A stretch of 64,000 nt of DNA from an uncultured Helcococcus sp. (GCA_937926545.1 CALAZW010000066.1:30442-94441); one strand, 5' to 3'. Counted from the first letter of the stretch, positions 36,657 through 45,317 are shown. Translations and numbers: made by a program. The notes: a model not told the origin generated them from the sequence alone.

Positions 36657-37557
36657 TTTTCTCCTCCTTCATTTTTTCAAAACTTTCACTTTTCTTCTTA
36701 TCTGAAATTTTCTTTGCTATAAGTCCTCTACCTGGTGCAAAGAAAAGGGTTATAAGCACTAAAATAACCAATAAAACAGATATGGCAGGTCCTGTTGGAT
36801 AACCATAAATAACACTTATTACAGTTCCAAAGTAGCCTCCTAAAAATCCTATTATACCTGATATGGTTAAAACCACTGGTAGTCTATCTGATAAAAGTCT
36901 TCCTGCTGTTGCCGGAGCTATTAGCATGGCAGACATCAAGATAACCCCCACCATTTGTAGACCTACTACTACTGTCAATACAACTAGAGTATTCATCATT
37001 AGGGCTATAAACTTAGTATTGTAGCCTAGGGCCTTAAGATAGGCACTATCAAAGGAATACAACTTAAGTTCCTTGTAAAATAAAAGGATGGCTGCCAGGA
37101 TAATTAAAAAGGTAATAAACAAGGTTATTAAATCCTTTCTCATAAAACCTGCCGCCTGTCCAAATATATAGGAATCCAGGCCAGCATGATTACCATCGGG
37201 CATCTTTTGAATATAGCCTAGTAGAACCATACCAAATCCAAAAAATGTGGATAGGACTAAGGCCAAGGCCGTATCAAATTTTATTTTAGAATATTTGGTT
37301 ATAGTAACTATTATAAACAAGGCTAAAAGACCTGCCACAGTAGCCCCTATCATTAGACCAAAACTATTTTTAACCCCCATAATTAAAAAGGCAATAACTA
37401 TTCCTGGTAGGGCTGAGTGGGACACTGCATCCCCCACAAGACTTTCCTGTCTAATAACTATAAAGGTTCCCATAATTCCTGCTATCAGGCCTAGAAAACC
37501 AGCTCCCAGGGCAACTACTCCAGAATAAGAACCTATAAATTCTAGAATATTATTCAT
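36649..37557 (-). CDS. Metal ABC transporter permease (TroC type)
   Basis: ABC-3 family membrane subunit of about 302 residues with eight or nine hydrophobic segments and the family motif RQESLVGDAVSHSALPGI. It forms the channel with the second permease. GTG at 37566 is possible, but the ATG at 37557 lies 6 bases after GAGGTG and is preferred. It overlaps the ATPase stop. Confidence 0.93.
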   Translation of the reverse strand: MNNILEFIGSYSGVVALGAGFLGLIAGIMGTFIVIRQESLVGDAVSHSALPGIVIAFLIMGVKNSFGLMIGATVAGLLALFIIVTITKYSKIKFDTALALVLSTFFGFGMVLLGYIQKMPDGNHAGLDSYIFGQAAGFMRKDLITLFITFLIILAAILLFYKELKLYSFDSAYLKALGYNTKFIALMMNTLVVLTVVVGLQMVGVILMSAMLIAPATAGRLLSDRLPVVLTISGIIGFLGGYFGTVISVIYGYPTGPAISVLLVILVLITLFFAPGRGLIAKKISDKKKSESFEKMKEEKNA

Positions 37558-38281
37558 CCAAGTCACCTCTTGAATAGCCGTAGGCCTTGGCTATATTTTC
37601 ATCTGTAAATTCTTCTTCCACCTTTCCATGAGCTATAACCTTAACATTTAATAAAACAACTTGATCAAAGTATGTTTTAACAGTCCTTAAGTCATGATGG
37701 ACTACAACTATGGTCTTTCCTTCATCTCTTAGGTTGTTCAAAATGGTCATTATAGTTTTTTCCGTAAGGGCATCTACTCCCTTTAAAGGCTCATCTAAAA
37801 AGTAAATATCAGCATCCTGAACTAGGGCCCTGGCTAAGAATACCCTTTGTTGCTGGCCTCCTGAAAGTTTAGATATTTGCCTGTCTCTAAATTCTGTCAT
37901 TCCTACTTTTTCCAAGGCTTCTAGGGCTAATTTTTTCTCATTTTTACCCGGTCTTTTGAACCAGCCTAATCTACCGTAGGTCCCCATGGTAACAACGTCT
38001 AAAACATTGGTTGGAAAATCCCAGTCCACAGATCCTGATTGGGGTACATAGGCAATGTTTTTTAATTCACTTTTCACATCGTGATTGTTTACCTTAACAA
38101 AACCACTACTCTTGGGAACCAAACCCAAGATTGATTTTATTAGGGTTGATTTTCCCGCCCCATTAGGTCCTACCACGGCTGTCATACTAGCCTTGGGTAT
38201 TTCCAAGTCTATATCCCATAAAACTGGTTTATCATGGTAGGCAATGGTTAAATCTTCTACTTTTATAACTGTATCTCTCAT
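37550..38281 (-). CDS. Metal ABC transporter ATP-binding protein (TroB type)
   Basis: ABC ATPase of 243 residues: Walker A GPNGAGKST, Q-loop VPQSGSVDWDFP, signature LSGGQQQR, Walker B IYFLDEPL and the H-loop VVHHD. The VDWDFP Q-loop is typical for the Mn/Zn/Fe chelate family. It energises the two permeases downstream. Confidence 0.95.
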   Translation of the reverse strand: MRDTVIKVEDLTIAYHDKPVLWDIDLEIPKASMTAVVGPNGAGKSTLIKSILGLVPKSSGFVKVNNHDVKSELKNIAYVPQSGSVDWDFPTNVLDVVTMGTYGRLGWFKRPGKNEKKLALEALEKVGMTEFRDRQISKLSGGQQQRVFLARALVQDADIYFLDEPLKGVDALTEKTIMTILNNLRDEGKTIVVVHHDLRTVKTYFDQVVLLNVKVIAHGKVEEEFTDENIAKAYGYSRGDLDE

Positions 38282-38293
38282 AATATTTGTATT

Positions 38294-39244
38294 CTACTTC
38301 AAAGCGTCAACAATAGTTTTTATATTGATTCTCATCATTTCTGTATATGTGTCAGCTCCACTTTCCTCATCTCCCAAGGAATCAGAATACAATTCACCTC
38401 CTATCTCAACATCTTTTCCCATGTTTTTTACTGCCTCTTGTAGTGCTTGAGCATTTCTCGTAGGCACTGAGGTTTCTAAAAATATGGATTTTACATCATT
38501 TTCATAAATAAATTTAGCTAAATCTTCTATATCTCTTGTAGTGGCCTCTGTCTCAGTGGATATTCCCTGAATGGCCTTAACTACAAAACCATAATCCCTG
38601 GATAGGTAACCAAAGGCATCATGGGCTGTTACTAAGTACTTAGTATCCGAATCTATCTTATCAACCTCTTGACCTATCCACTTATCCAGGTCATCCAATT
38701 GTTTTTGATAGTTCTTAGTATTTTCAATTATTTCTTCCTTGGCTTCTGGTAAAAGTTCTTGTAGGTTTTTAGATACATTATCAGTCACCTGTTTCCACAA
38801 CATGATTGAGTTCCAAACATGGGGGTCATAAGGTCCAGCTCCAGCTTCATCAGATTCCCATCTCATAAGGTCTGATTTATCGATCTCTCCTGTTCCCTCT
38901 ACCACATTTACTCCTATTTCATCTAGTTTTTCAAATATATCTGTCATTTTTCCTTCCAAGTGTTGACCTGAATAAACAACCATATCTGCATCTTTTAATC
39001 TTTTCATATCCCTTGCAGTAGGTTCAAATTCATGGGGGTCTATCCCCAAACCTATCAGGCCAGTCACGTGAACATTATCTCCAGCCAATTGCTTAACCAA
39101 GTCTACCAACATGGTAGTGGTTGCCAATACTCTCTTTTTGCCTTCATTTTCATTCCAATTATCCTGCCTATTACAGGCTGATAAACTAAGGCTTAGAGTT
39201 AATATTAGTAGCAAAGATAATACTCTTTTTCCTAATTTTCTCAT
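38294..39244 (-). CDS. Metal-binding lipoprotein of ABC transporter (ZnuA/TroA family)
   Basis: Extracellular solute-binding lipoprotein of 316 residues. The signal peptide ends in the lipobox LSAC. Likely metal ligands are the histidines in DPHEFEPTARD, DPHVWNS and TAHDAFGY and the aspartate in LYSDSLG. That H-H-H-D set is like TroA/ZnuA; PsaA-type manganese proteins have glutamate at the third site. There is no His-rich loop. The metal (Mn, Zn or Fe) cannot be fixed from sequence. AAGGAGG precedes the ATG. The promoter and a palindromic operator lie directly upstream. Confidence 0.93.
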   Translation of the reverse strand: MRKLGKRVLSLLLILTLSLSLSACNRQDNWNENEGKKRVLATTTMLVDLVKQLAGDNVHVTGLIGLGIDPHEFEPTARDMKRLKDADMVVYSGQHLEGKMTDIFEKLDEIGVNVVEGTGEIDKSDLMRWESDEAGAGPYDPHVWNSIMLWKQVTDNVSKNLQELLPEAKEEIIENTKNYQKQLDDLDKWIGQEVDKIDSDTKYLVTAHDAFGYLSRDYGFVVKAIQGISTETEATTRDIEDLAKFIYENDVKSIFLETSVPTRNAQALQEAVKNMGKDVEIGGELYSDSLGDEESGADTYTEMMRINIKTIVDALK

Positions 39245-39257
39245 AAATCCTCCTTAA

Positions 39258-39273
39258 GTTAGTCTATACTAAC
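39258..39273. promoter_or_regulatory. DtxR/MntR-like palindromic operator
   Basis: GTTAGT-CTAT-ACTAAC, a 16-base inverted repeat with perfect 6-base arms, lying between the promoter and the start codon of the metal-binding lipoprotein gene. It resembles DtxR-family boxes (TTAGGTTAGCCTAACCTAA type). A metal-dependent repressor bound here would block initiation. No such regulator gene is in the window. Confidence 0.65.
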
Positions 39274-39282
39274 CGGTCTTTT

Positions 39283-39311
39283 ATAATACCATTATGTATA
39301 CTAAAGGTCAA
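39283..39311 (-). promoter_or_regulatory. SigA promoter of the metal ABC transporter operon
   Basis: On the minus strand: -35 TTGACC (39306-39311), 17-base spacer, -10 TATTAT (39283-39288). The operator palindrome begins about 10 bases downstream. Confidence 0.75.
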
Positions 39312-39324
39312 TATTGATTATAAT

Positions 39325-39351
39325 ATAAAAAGGAGTGCTAAGCACTCCTTT
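39325..39351 (-). terminator. Terminator after nrdB
   Basis: Stem AAAGGAGTGC / GCACTCCTTT with a TTA-type loop, followed on the minus strand by TTTTTATA. It ends the nrdAB operon. Confidence 0.85.
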
Positions 39352-39354
39352 ATC

Positions 39355-40395
39355 TTATAAATCATCTTCAAATACTGCGGATTTTGAATAAGCTGAAGGC
39401 TTACCTTCAAAGAAATCTGTCTTAATTTCATTGGGATCTGCATATTCTGCCACCCATTTCATTGATTCAGGTTCTTCCAAGTTGGTATCAAATAGATTTC
39501 CAAAACCTAGTCCCCTACTTCTCAGGTTACCCAAATACATGATATAGTCCTCTATCATCTTGGTTGTTAGGCCAGAAATATTATTTCCTATGGCATACTT
39601 GCCCCATTCAATTTCCTGTCTAACTCCTTCTTTTATCATTTGCTTATATTCTTCTATTTTTTCCTCAGTAAATAATTCTGGTTCTTCCTTTTTTAATTCT
39701 AAAACTATATTTCTAAACAACCATAAGTGGGTGTTTTCATCCCTATTAATATATCTTATTTCTTGAACTGTTCCAGGCATCTTTCCCATTCTTCCCAAAT
39801 TGTAGAAGAACATAAAGCCTGAATAGAAATAAATACCTTCTAGGATGTAGTTTCCTATAACAGTCTTCATATAGGTTTCCTTGTTTGGATTTTCAACAAA
39901 GGCATTATAGATGTCACCTATAAATTTATTTCTTTCTAAAAGATGTTCGTCATCCCTCCATTGATAAAGTATATCTGTTCTCTCTTCTGGAGATGCTATA
40001 GTATCTAAAATATAGCTGTAGGATTGAGAGTGAACTGCCTCTTGAAAGGCCTGGATGGTAAGACATAAGTTCACCTCATTGGCTGTTGTATAATCTCCAA
40101 TATTAGGTAGATTGGCTGTTTGAATACTGTCTAAAAATATTAAAAATGATAATACCTTGTCATAGGCATCCTTTTCATGCTCATCCAATAGACGGTAGTC
40201 CTTTATATCTTGGGTCATGTTTATTTCTTCTGGAATCCAGAAATTGTTCATGGCCGTTCTATACCAGTCTGATACCCATGTATACTTTATATTATTAAAG
40301 TCATTTAAATTAGTGGTATTTCCATTAATCATACGTCTTTTCGTTAATTCCACATCTCCATCTTCATTAAATAGAGCCTTACGTTTAATTTCCAT
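39355..40395 (-). CDS. nrdB: Ribonucleoside-diphosphate reductase small subunit (class I)
   Basis: Ferritin-like radical-generating subunit of about 346 residues. The metal ligands and radical site are visible: D in FLIFLDSIQ, E and H in QEAVHSQSY, with the tyrosine four residues after the histidine as the presumed radical site. The second ligand set lies near EGIYFYSG and RDENTHL. Presence of the tyrosine and absence of nrdI nearby favour class Ia over Ib. The start at 40395 follows GGAGG; longer frames upstream lack one. It lies 8 bases after nrdA. Confidence 0.94.
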   Translation of the reverse strand: MEIKRKALFNEDGDVELTKRRMINGNTTNLNDFNNIKYTWVSDWYRTAMNNFWIPEEINMTQDIKDYRLLDEHEKDAYDKVLSFLIFLDSIQTANLPNIGDYTTANEVNLCLTIQAFQEAVHSQSYSYILDTIASPEERTDILYQWRDDEHLLERNKFIGDIYNAFVENPNKETYMKTVIGNYILEGIYFYSGFMFFYNLGRMGKMPGTVQEIRYINRDENTHLWLFRNIVLELKKEEPELFTEEKIEEYKQMIKEGVRQEIEWGKYAIGNNISGLTTKMIEDYIMYLGNLRSRGLGFGNLFDTNLEEPESMKWVAEYADPNEIKTDFFEGKPSAYSKSAVFEDDL

Positions 40396-40403
40396 ATATC
40401 CTC

Positions 40404-42932
40404 CTATGCTGAACAAGAATCACAATCTTCCACTTCCAAAGCCTTACTTCTTATATAGTAAATTGATTTTACTCCTCTTTCATTGGCTTCAATTAATAAT
40501 TTTAATATTTGACTCATTCTATATTCTGTTGTTATATAAATATTTAATGACTGAGACTGGTCAATATGTCTTTGTCTTACTCCTGCAGCCTTTACTACCC
40601 ACATTTGATCTACTTCATGGGCATTTTCATAGGTCCAGAAAGTTCTTGTTGTTAGGCCTGGTGCTACTCTAGGGATAATAGATCCCTTCTTTTCTTCCAG
40701 GAAGTACCTCTTCATAACCGGGTCAACTCCTGCAGTTGTTCCAGCTATAATAGATGTGGATCCAGTAGGTGCTACCGCCATCAGGTAACCATTTCTCAAG
40801 CCGTCTTCAGCCACCTTATCACTTAAATCCTTCCATCTATCTGACTTATAGTCTCTTCTTTCAAAGTACTTACCATCTTGCCATTCGGAACCTTCAAAGT
40901 ACTTATAGGAACCTTTTTCCTTGGCTATATCACTACTTGCCTTAATAGCATAATAGTTAATATCTTCATAAACCTTGTCCATATAGTCCAAGTGCTCATC
41001 AGAACTAAACATGATGTCCTTTTTAACTAGGGCATGGTGGTAGCCTGATGTTCCAAGGCCTATGGCCCTATATTCCTGGTTGGTTATTTCTGCATATGGC
41101 ACTGGGTAGTAGTTAAGATCTATAACATTATCCAGGGCTCTAACAATTGTACTTACTACATATTCCAATTCTTCTTGGTCATCTAAGTTAATATTACCCA
41201 ATACTAGCGAAGCTAAATTACAAACTACAAAATCTCCAGCCTTTTGTCTTTTTACTACTATTTTATGGCCATTTTCATCTTCCACTGTAGTTTCCATAGT
41301 TTCTATTTCCTTCATATTTTGCATTATTTCTGTACATAAGTTGGATGAGTAAATCATTCCCTTATGTTTATTAGGATTCATAATATTAGCAGCATCCCTG
41401 TTTATGGTAAAAGGAGTTCCTGTTTCAGTAAGAGATCTGATTATCAATCTAACCATATCCTTAACTGACATGGTCCTCTTTTCTATCCTAGGATTTCCAA
41501 CACATTCATAGTATTTTCTCTCCCACTCTTCTCCATAAAAATCTTCTAGCTTATAGCCCATAACAGTTTCTATTTCATGGGGATCCATCATATACCAGGT
41601 CGCTTCTATATTGTCCTTGGCCAACTTCCAAAATAAGTCTGGATAGGAAACAGCTGGAAAGACATCGTGGGCCTTCATCCTATCGTCTCCATTATTGGTT
41701 CTCAATTGTAAAAACTCAGGTATATCCTTATGCCAAACATCTAAATAAACTGCTACTGAACCTTGTCTTACACCCAATTGATCTACTGCAACTGCTGTGT
41801 CATTAGCCAGTCTTATCCATCTAACAACTCCGCCAGCCACGCCCTTAAATCCTCTAATATCTGAACCTGTTCCTCTAACCTTACCAAAGTATAAGCCCAT
41901 ACCTCCACCGTGCTTGGATACTTGAGCAAAGTTATCTATAGATCTATAGATTCCATCTAAGGAATCTGGTACCGTATCTATAAAGCAAGATGATAATTGA
42001 TGATATGGTTTCCTAGCATTGGACATGGTTGGCGTAGCCATAGTAACCTTTAATTGACTTAAGATATCATATAGTCTCTTGGCAAAGTCTATCTTGTTTT
42101 CTTTTTCTGGAATAGCCAAGTGCATAGCTATACCCATAAACATTTCTTGGACAGACTCTAAAATATTTCCGTCCCCATCTCTTATTAAATATCTCTTATA
42201 AATTAAATCCAGACCAGAATAGTTGAACAACTTGTCTCTAGACTTGTCCATATAAGCTTCCAACTCATCTAATTGATCGTCACTATAGTTTTCCAACATA
42301 TAGGTCCCATAAAGGCCTTCTTCTGTTAAAACCTTTAATTTAGACTTAAAGTCCACTATAGACCTCTTGGCAGTATTTTTTTCAATATCCAAATCTATTC
42401 TATACATTAAAAATCTTGCTGATATAAATTCCCAATCTGGTGATTCCTTACTGGTTAACTCAGCCGCAGCCTTAACTAAAACATCAAGATAATCAAAATC
42501 ATCCATGTCTGGCTTAATAAAGGAATAGAACTTTAAGTATAATTGTTCCAGGTCATAGTGGGTTCTATCGTAATCATTTTGAATATGCTTTAAGATATAA
42601 AGGGTCTTTTCATCCTTTATATAGTCTTCAAATTTTTCTATAACCTTTCTAGTCATAGAGTGTTGGGCCCTATATAAAATATATGACTTAACAACCTCAT
42701 AATGTTTGTTTTCTATTAAAGTTATCTCAACTAAATCTTGTACTTCTTCCACTGTTGCAATATGATTTGTTGGATATTTCTCTTGTATTGTGTAAACAAT
42801 TGAGTCAGCCATCTTTTCTATTTCGTTTTTCCCAGGCTCCTTACCCAAGGAAACGAAGGCTTTGAAAATAGCATTTTCTATCTTCTTCTTATCAAAGGCA
42901 ACTATATTGCCATCTCTCTTTTTTATTTTCAT
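40404..42932 (-). CDS. nrdA: Ribonucleoside-diphosphate reductase large subunit (class I)
   Basis: Catalytic subunit converting NDPs to dNDPs. It begins with an ATP-cone (KIKKRDGNIVAFDKKKIENAI), which confers overall activity control. It continues with the barrel (LSSCFIDTVPDSLDGIY with an active-site cysteine, NLCTEIM, APTGSTSIIAGT) and ends with a redox tail CDSC. About 842 residues. The ATG at 42932 has GGGAGAT upstream. Two NrdR-like boxes flank the -10 box of the promoter region, so repression by NrdR (gene at 778) is expected. Confidence 0.95.
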   Translation of the reverse strand: MKIKKRDGNIVAFDKKKIENAIFKAFVSLGKEPGKNEIEKMADSIVYTIQEKYPTNHIATVEEVQDLVEITLIENKHYEVVKSYILYRAQHSMTRKVIEKFEDYIKDEKTLYILKHIQNDYDRTHYDLEQLYLKFYSFIKPDMDDFDYLDVLVKAAAELTSKESPDWEFISARFLMYRIDLDIEKNTAKRSIVDFKSKLKVLTEEGLYGTYMLENYSDDQLDELEAYMDKSRDKLFNYSGLDLIYKRYLIRDGDGNILESVQEMFMGIAMHLAIPEKENKIDFAKRLYDILSQLKVTMATPTMSNARKPYHQLSSCFIDTVPDSLDGIYRSIDNFAQVSKHGGGMGLYFGKVRGTGSDIRGFKGVAGGVVRWIRLANDTAVAVDQLGVRQGSVAVYLDVWHKDIPEFLQLRTNNGDDRMKAHDVFPAVSYPDLFWKLAKDNIEATWYMMDPHEIETVMGYKLEDFYGEEWERKYYECVGNPRIEKRTMSVKDMVRLIIRSLTETGTPFTINRDAANIMNPNKHKGMIYSSNLCTEIMQNMKEIETMETTVEDENGHKIVVKRQKAGDFVVCNLASLVLGNINLDDQEELEYVVSTIVRALDNVIDLNYYPVPYAEITNQEYRAIGLGTSGYHHALVKKDIMFSSDEHLDYMDKVYEDINYYAIKASSDIAKEKGSYKYFEGSEWQDGKYFERRDYKSDRWKDLSDKVAEDGLRNGYLMAVAPTGSTSIIAGTTAGVDPVMKRYFLEEKKGSIIPRVAPGLTTRTFWTYENAHEVDQMWVVKAAGVRQRHIDQSQSLNIYITTEYRMSQILKLLIEANERGVKSIYYIRSKALEVEDCDSCSA

Positions 42933-42953
42933 ATTTATCTCCCTAATAATATA

Positions 42954-42969
42954 TACATACATATAGTAA
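42954..42969 (-). promoter_or_regulatory. NrdR box 2 (downstream)
   Basis: Minus-strand TTACTATATGTATGTA, a weaker match to the NrdR consensus (acaCwATATATwGtgt). It starts exactly 41 bases from box 1, about four helical turns, as expected for paired NrdR sites on one DNA face. It lies between the promoter and the nrdA start. Confidence 0.5.
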
Positions 42970-42991
42970 TCTTTTTGTGATTAACAATTTT

Positions 42992-43020
42992 ATTATACCA
43001 TATATAGTTTTTTCGTCCAT
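42992..43020 (-). promoter_or_regulatory. nrdAB promoter with NrdR box 1 in the spacer
   Basis: -10 TATAAT at 42992-42997 on the minus strand; the -35 is weak (TGGACG at 16 bases). The sequence AAACTATATATGGTAT at 42995-43010 lies between -35 and -10 and overlaps the -10. It matches the NrdR consensus at most positions, with the full ATATAT core flanked by CT and GG/GT. Confidence 0.65.
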
Positions 43021-43036
43021 CCTTATTTTTTAGCAA

Positions 43037-43065
43037 TAAAAAAGCATTAGATAACTCTAATGCTT
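43037..43065 (-). terminator. Terminator after the thioesterase gene
   Basis: Stem AAGCATTAGA / TCTAATGCTT with a GTTA loop and a T-run on the minus strand. It separates the queH-DUF1622-thioesterase operon from nrdAB. Confidence 0.85.
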
Positions 43066-43091
43066 AAACCTTATAAATAATAACACATATT

Positions 43092-43820
43092 TTACTTAAA
43101 TACTAAGTATATATAAGTAAAAATATCTTTCCCTTCTTTTATATTAGCCAACAATTCAACCCTATCATCTAAATAGTTAAGTTCCATGACTAATTTTACT
43201 TTTTGACCTAATGTTAATTCTTTTTTATATATAATATCCATCAGAGACAAATCATGTTTTTCTAGAAAATCCATATCCAGACTATTTAAGATCCAATCCA
43301 TATAGACTGCATTATTCACATGCCTATTTAAATCTAAATCGTTATTTTCAACTTCCAAATCTTTTTCCAGATCAACTCTTTCTACCTGTCTTAAAATCTT
43401 TTTACCTGCCGCCATACCCTTTTCAGAGTTTCCATACTCCTGGTCAATATTTTCTGGAAACCTGGCCAGTCTACCAGTATCTTTATTTAACATAAACCAG
43501 GTTGTCTCTGCCTCTACTAGGACCTGGCCCTGACTATCAACCATATCAAAGCCCCTATAAGCATAAAACTTTTTAAAATTTCTAGCCCAGGTCGAAACAT
43601 TTATCCTCTCATGGGTCTTGGGAAATCTATGGATTTTTACATGCCACCTATAAAGAACCCAGAAAAAATCAAAATCAGCTTCCAGCCTATGATCAACCAA
43701 GTCTCCTTGATAAAAAGAAACATCTGTAAATATTCTTAGCATATTGGCAGCCTTCAATTGTGATTTATGGTTGGTCAAATAGTAGGCCACATCCATTTCC
43801 TTACTATATATCTTTTCCAT
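43092..43820 (-). CDS. Acyl-ACP thioesterase
   Basis: Double hot-dog thioesterase of about 242 residues that releases fatty acids from acyl-ACP. The TRYxVKI-like segment WHVKIHRFPKTHE, the helix-containing WFMLNKDTGRLARFP and the second hot-dog active-site segment DLNRHVNNAVYMDW (Asn-His) are visible. The start at 43820 (second ATG) is better spaced from TAGGA than the ATG at 43826. It is last in a three-gene operon with DUF1622 and queH; no functional link to these is obvious. Confidence 0.9.
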   Translation of the reverse strand: MEKIYSKEMDVAYYLTNHKSQLKAANMLRIFTDVSFYQGDLVDHRLEADFDFFWVLYRWHVKIHRFPKTHERINVSTWARNFKKFYAYRGFDMVDSQGQVLVEAETTWFMLNKDTGRLARFPENIDQEYGNSEKGMAAGKKILRQVERVDLEKDLEVENNDLDLNRHVNNAVYMDWILNSLDMDFLEKHDLSLMDIIYKKELTLGQKVKLVMELNYLDDRVELLANIKEGKDIFTYIYLVFK

Positions 43821-43829
43821 AGTCATATC

Positions 43830-44135
43830 CTAATGGCTATGTTGCTTGGCTTCCCAAGTAAGAACTATTGATATGAAAACTCTTATAACTATAAGGGCAG
43901 CCAGGCCTATAAAATCTTGTTTAGACTTAACTACTATAGTTTTAAGAATTTCAGCTGCCAATAGGATTTCCAACGATTTACTTAGACCTGCATTTAGTGA
44001 TACTTCCACCTTCTTGGTCAAGTCTAATTTGTTTATAAAAACAATTTCATAAACAGTTCTAAGAACAGATAAAATTATAAGCCCTATTCCCAACAACTCA
44101 ATAAACAATGCTATGTATTCAATAATATTTTCCAT
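43830..44135 (-). CDS. DUF1622 family membrane protein
   Basis: Small membrane protein of 101 residues with three hydrophobic segments (about 7-27, 50-70 and 76-95). The pattern ELLGIGLIILSVLRTVYE followed by a LNAGLSKSLEILLAAEILKTIV stretch is typical of DUF1622. Function unknown. GGAGGAAGT precedes the ATG. Confidence 0.85.
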   Translation of the reverse strand: MENIIEYIALFIELLGIGLIILSVLRTVYEIVFINKLDLTKKVEVSLNAGLSKSLEILLAAEILKTIVVKSKQDFIGLAALIVIRVFISIVLTWEAKQHSH

Positions 44136-44171
44136 AACTTCCTCCTCATTTTAATAATATACCATGACATC

Positions 44172-44813
44172 TTATTTGTCATTATTTAGCCTTTCCCTGG
44201 CTTCTTTCAGGGAAAAAACACATCCGCAATAGTCCTGCCTATACATATTATAGTCGCAGGTTAACTCCACAGATCTTTTAAATCCATTTTTCTTCTTAAA
44301 ATCAGAATACAAATATTTTACTCCGTATTCTTCTGCTATTTGCTCCCCTAGTTTATTTAATACTTGGGAGTTTTTATGGGGACTAATTGACAGGGTTGTA
44401 GTAAAGTAATCAAAGTTTTCTTCCTTGCAAATCCTAGCCGCCTCCCTAAATCTTAAGCTATAGCATAAAAGACATCTCTCTCCACCTTCCCTATCCTTTT
44501 CATGTCCCTTTATAGCCTCATAATAGTCCTCAGGCTTATAATCAGAAGCAATAAAGTCTATTGGATACTTGGTGTCCATTTTATCTATTAGAGCCCTTTG
44601 CTCAGCCTCCCTAAAGTAATATTCTTTTTCAGGGTAAATATTAGGATTATAGTAAACTAGGCTTATTCTAAAATACTTAGATAGGTATTCTAGTACATAG
44701 GTACTACAAGGTCCACAACAACTGTGAAGTAAAAGAGTGGGTACCTCTTCTGCTTTCTCATGTCTTTTAATTATTTCTTCCATTTTCTTTTGATAATTTA
44801 TTTTTTCTGCCAT
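44172..44813 (-). CDS. queH: Epoxyqueuosine reductase QueH
   Basis: Iron-sulfur enzyme (former DUF208) that performs the last step of queuosine synthesis in tRNA; it replaces QueG. The CCGPCSTYVLE motif near residue 33, the YNPNIYP segment, ERCLLCYSLR and the C-terminal YRQDYCGCVFSL provide the cysteine ligands. The 213 residues match the family. AGAGGTG precedes the ATG. No other queuosine genes and no preQ1 riboswitch were recognised here. Confidence 0.92.
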   Translation of the reverse strand: MAEKINYQKKMEEIIKRHEKAEEVPTLLLHSCCGPCSTYVLEYLSKYFRISLVYYNPNIYPEKEYYFREAEQRALIDKMDTKYPIDFIASDYKPEDYYEAIKGHEKDREGGERCLLCYSLRFREAARICKEENFDYFTTTLSISPHKNSQVLNKLGEQIAEEYGVKYLYSDFKKKNGFKRSVELTCDYNMYRQDYCGCVFSLKEARERLNNDK

Positions 44814-45317
44814 ATACCACCTCTAATATAAAAATCTGTTACATATTATATAATTTATTCACCCAAATATCAAAAGCTCTATTAAAATAAAAAAAGACAA
44901 GTTGCATATTAATTGGGTATTTCATGTACATTATACTATATATACAGGAAGATTCTCCCTGTTTTAGACCCTTTAAGCCCTTATATTAATCTTTTTTTCC
45001 AAGAAAGAGGAAAAGGAGACTCCCTATCCTTCTTCTCTATTCAAATACTTAGGTTTTTTACTAATTTTAATCCCACATAAGTCTAGAGTCCTTGAAATAA
45101 CTTGTATCTTTTATCAATTAATTTTATGATATAAAACTAACTATCCTGGGTATATATAATAGGCGTGAGGCAAAGAGTTTTACCCTGGCCAAAGTTAGCC
45201 TGTAACAACTTATAATAATATTTTAATTTTATTGTATTGTTAGTTATTGCTAATCGCATTTTTATGCTATACTTTATAATGTAATTAAGGTATACAAATA
45301 TATGAGGAGGTATTTAT
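44814..45317. other. 504-base gap between divergent queH and rubrerythrin genes
   Basis: No protein gene is supported here; all frames are broken by stops. It must hold both promoters. A hairpin ACAGGAAGA-TTC-TCCCTGT-like repeat lies near 44951-44969. A second, longer fold is possible at 45137-45198 (CTAACT with AGTTAG, CC with GG, GGGTA with TACCC) enclosing a GC-richer loop. That GC-richer island in an AT-rich gap could be a small RNA, but I could not match it to 6S RNA, SRP RNA or a known riboswitch. Confidence 0.3.
45268..45273 (+). promoter_or_regulatory. Extended -10 promoter for rubrerythrin
   Basis: TATACT preceded by TGC (extended -10), with TTATTG 18 bases upstream as a -35-like element. 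The leader is about 38 bases. Nearby TTATAATG and TTATAATAATA sequences are PerR-box-like but imperfect, so peroxide control is only a possibility. Confidence 0.5.

Noticed and set aside
44814..44935. preQ1 riboswitch in the queH leader
   Set aside because: No preQ1-I core (C-rich loop and AAAAAACTA-type tail) could be found before queH.
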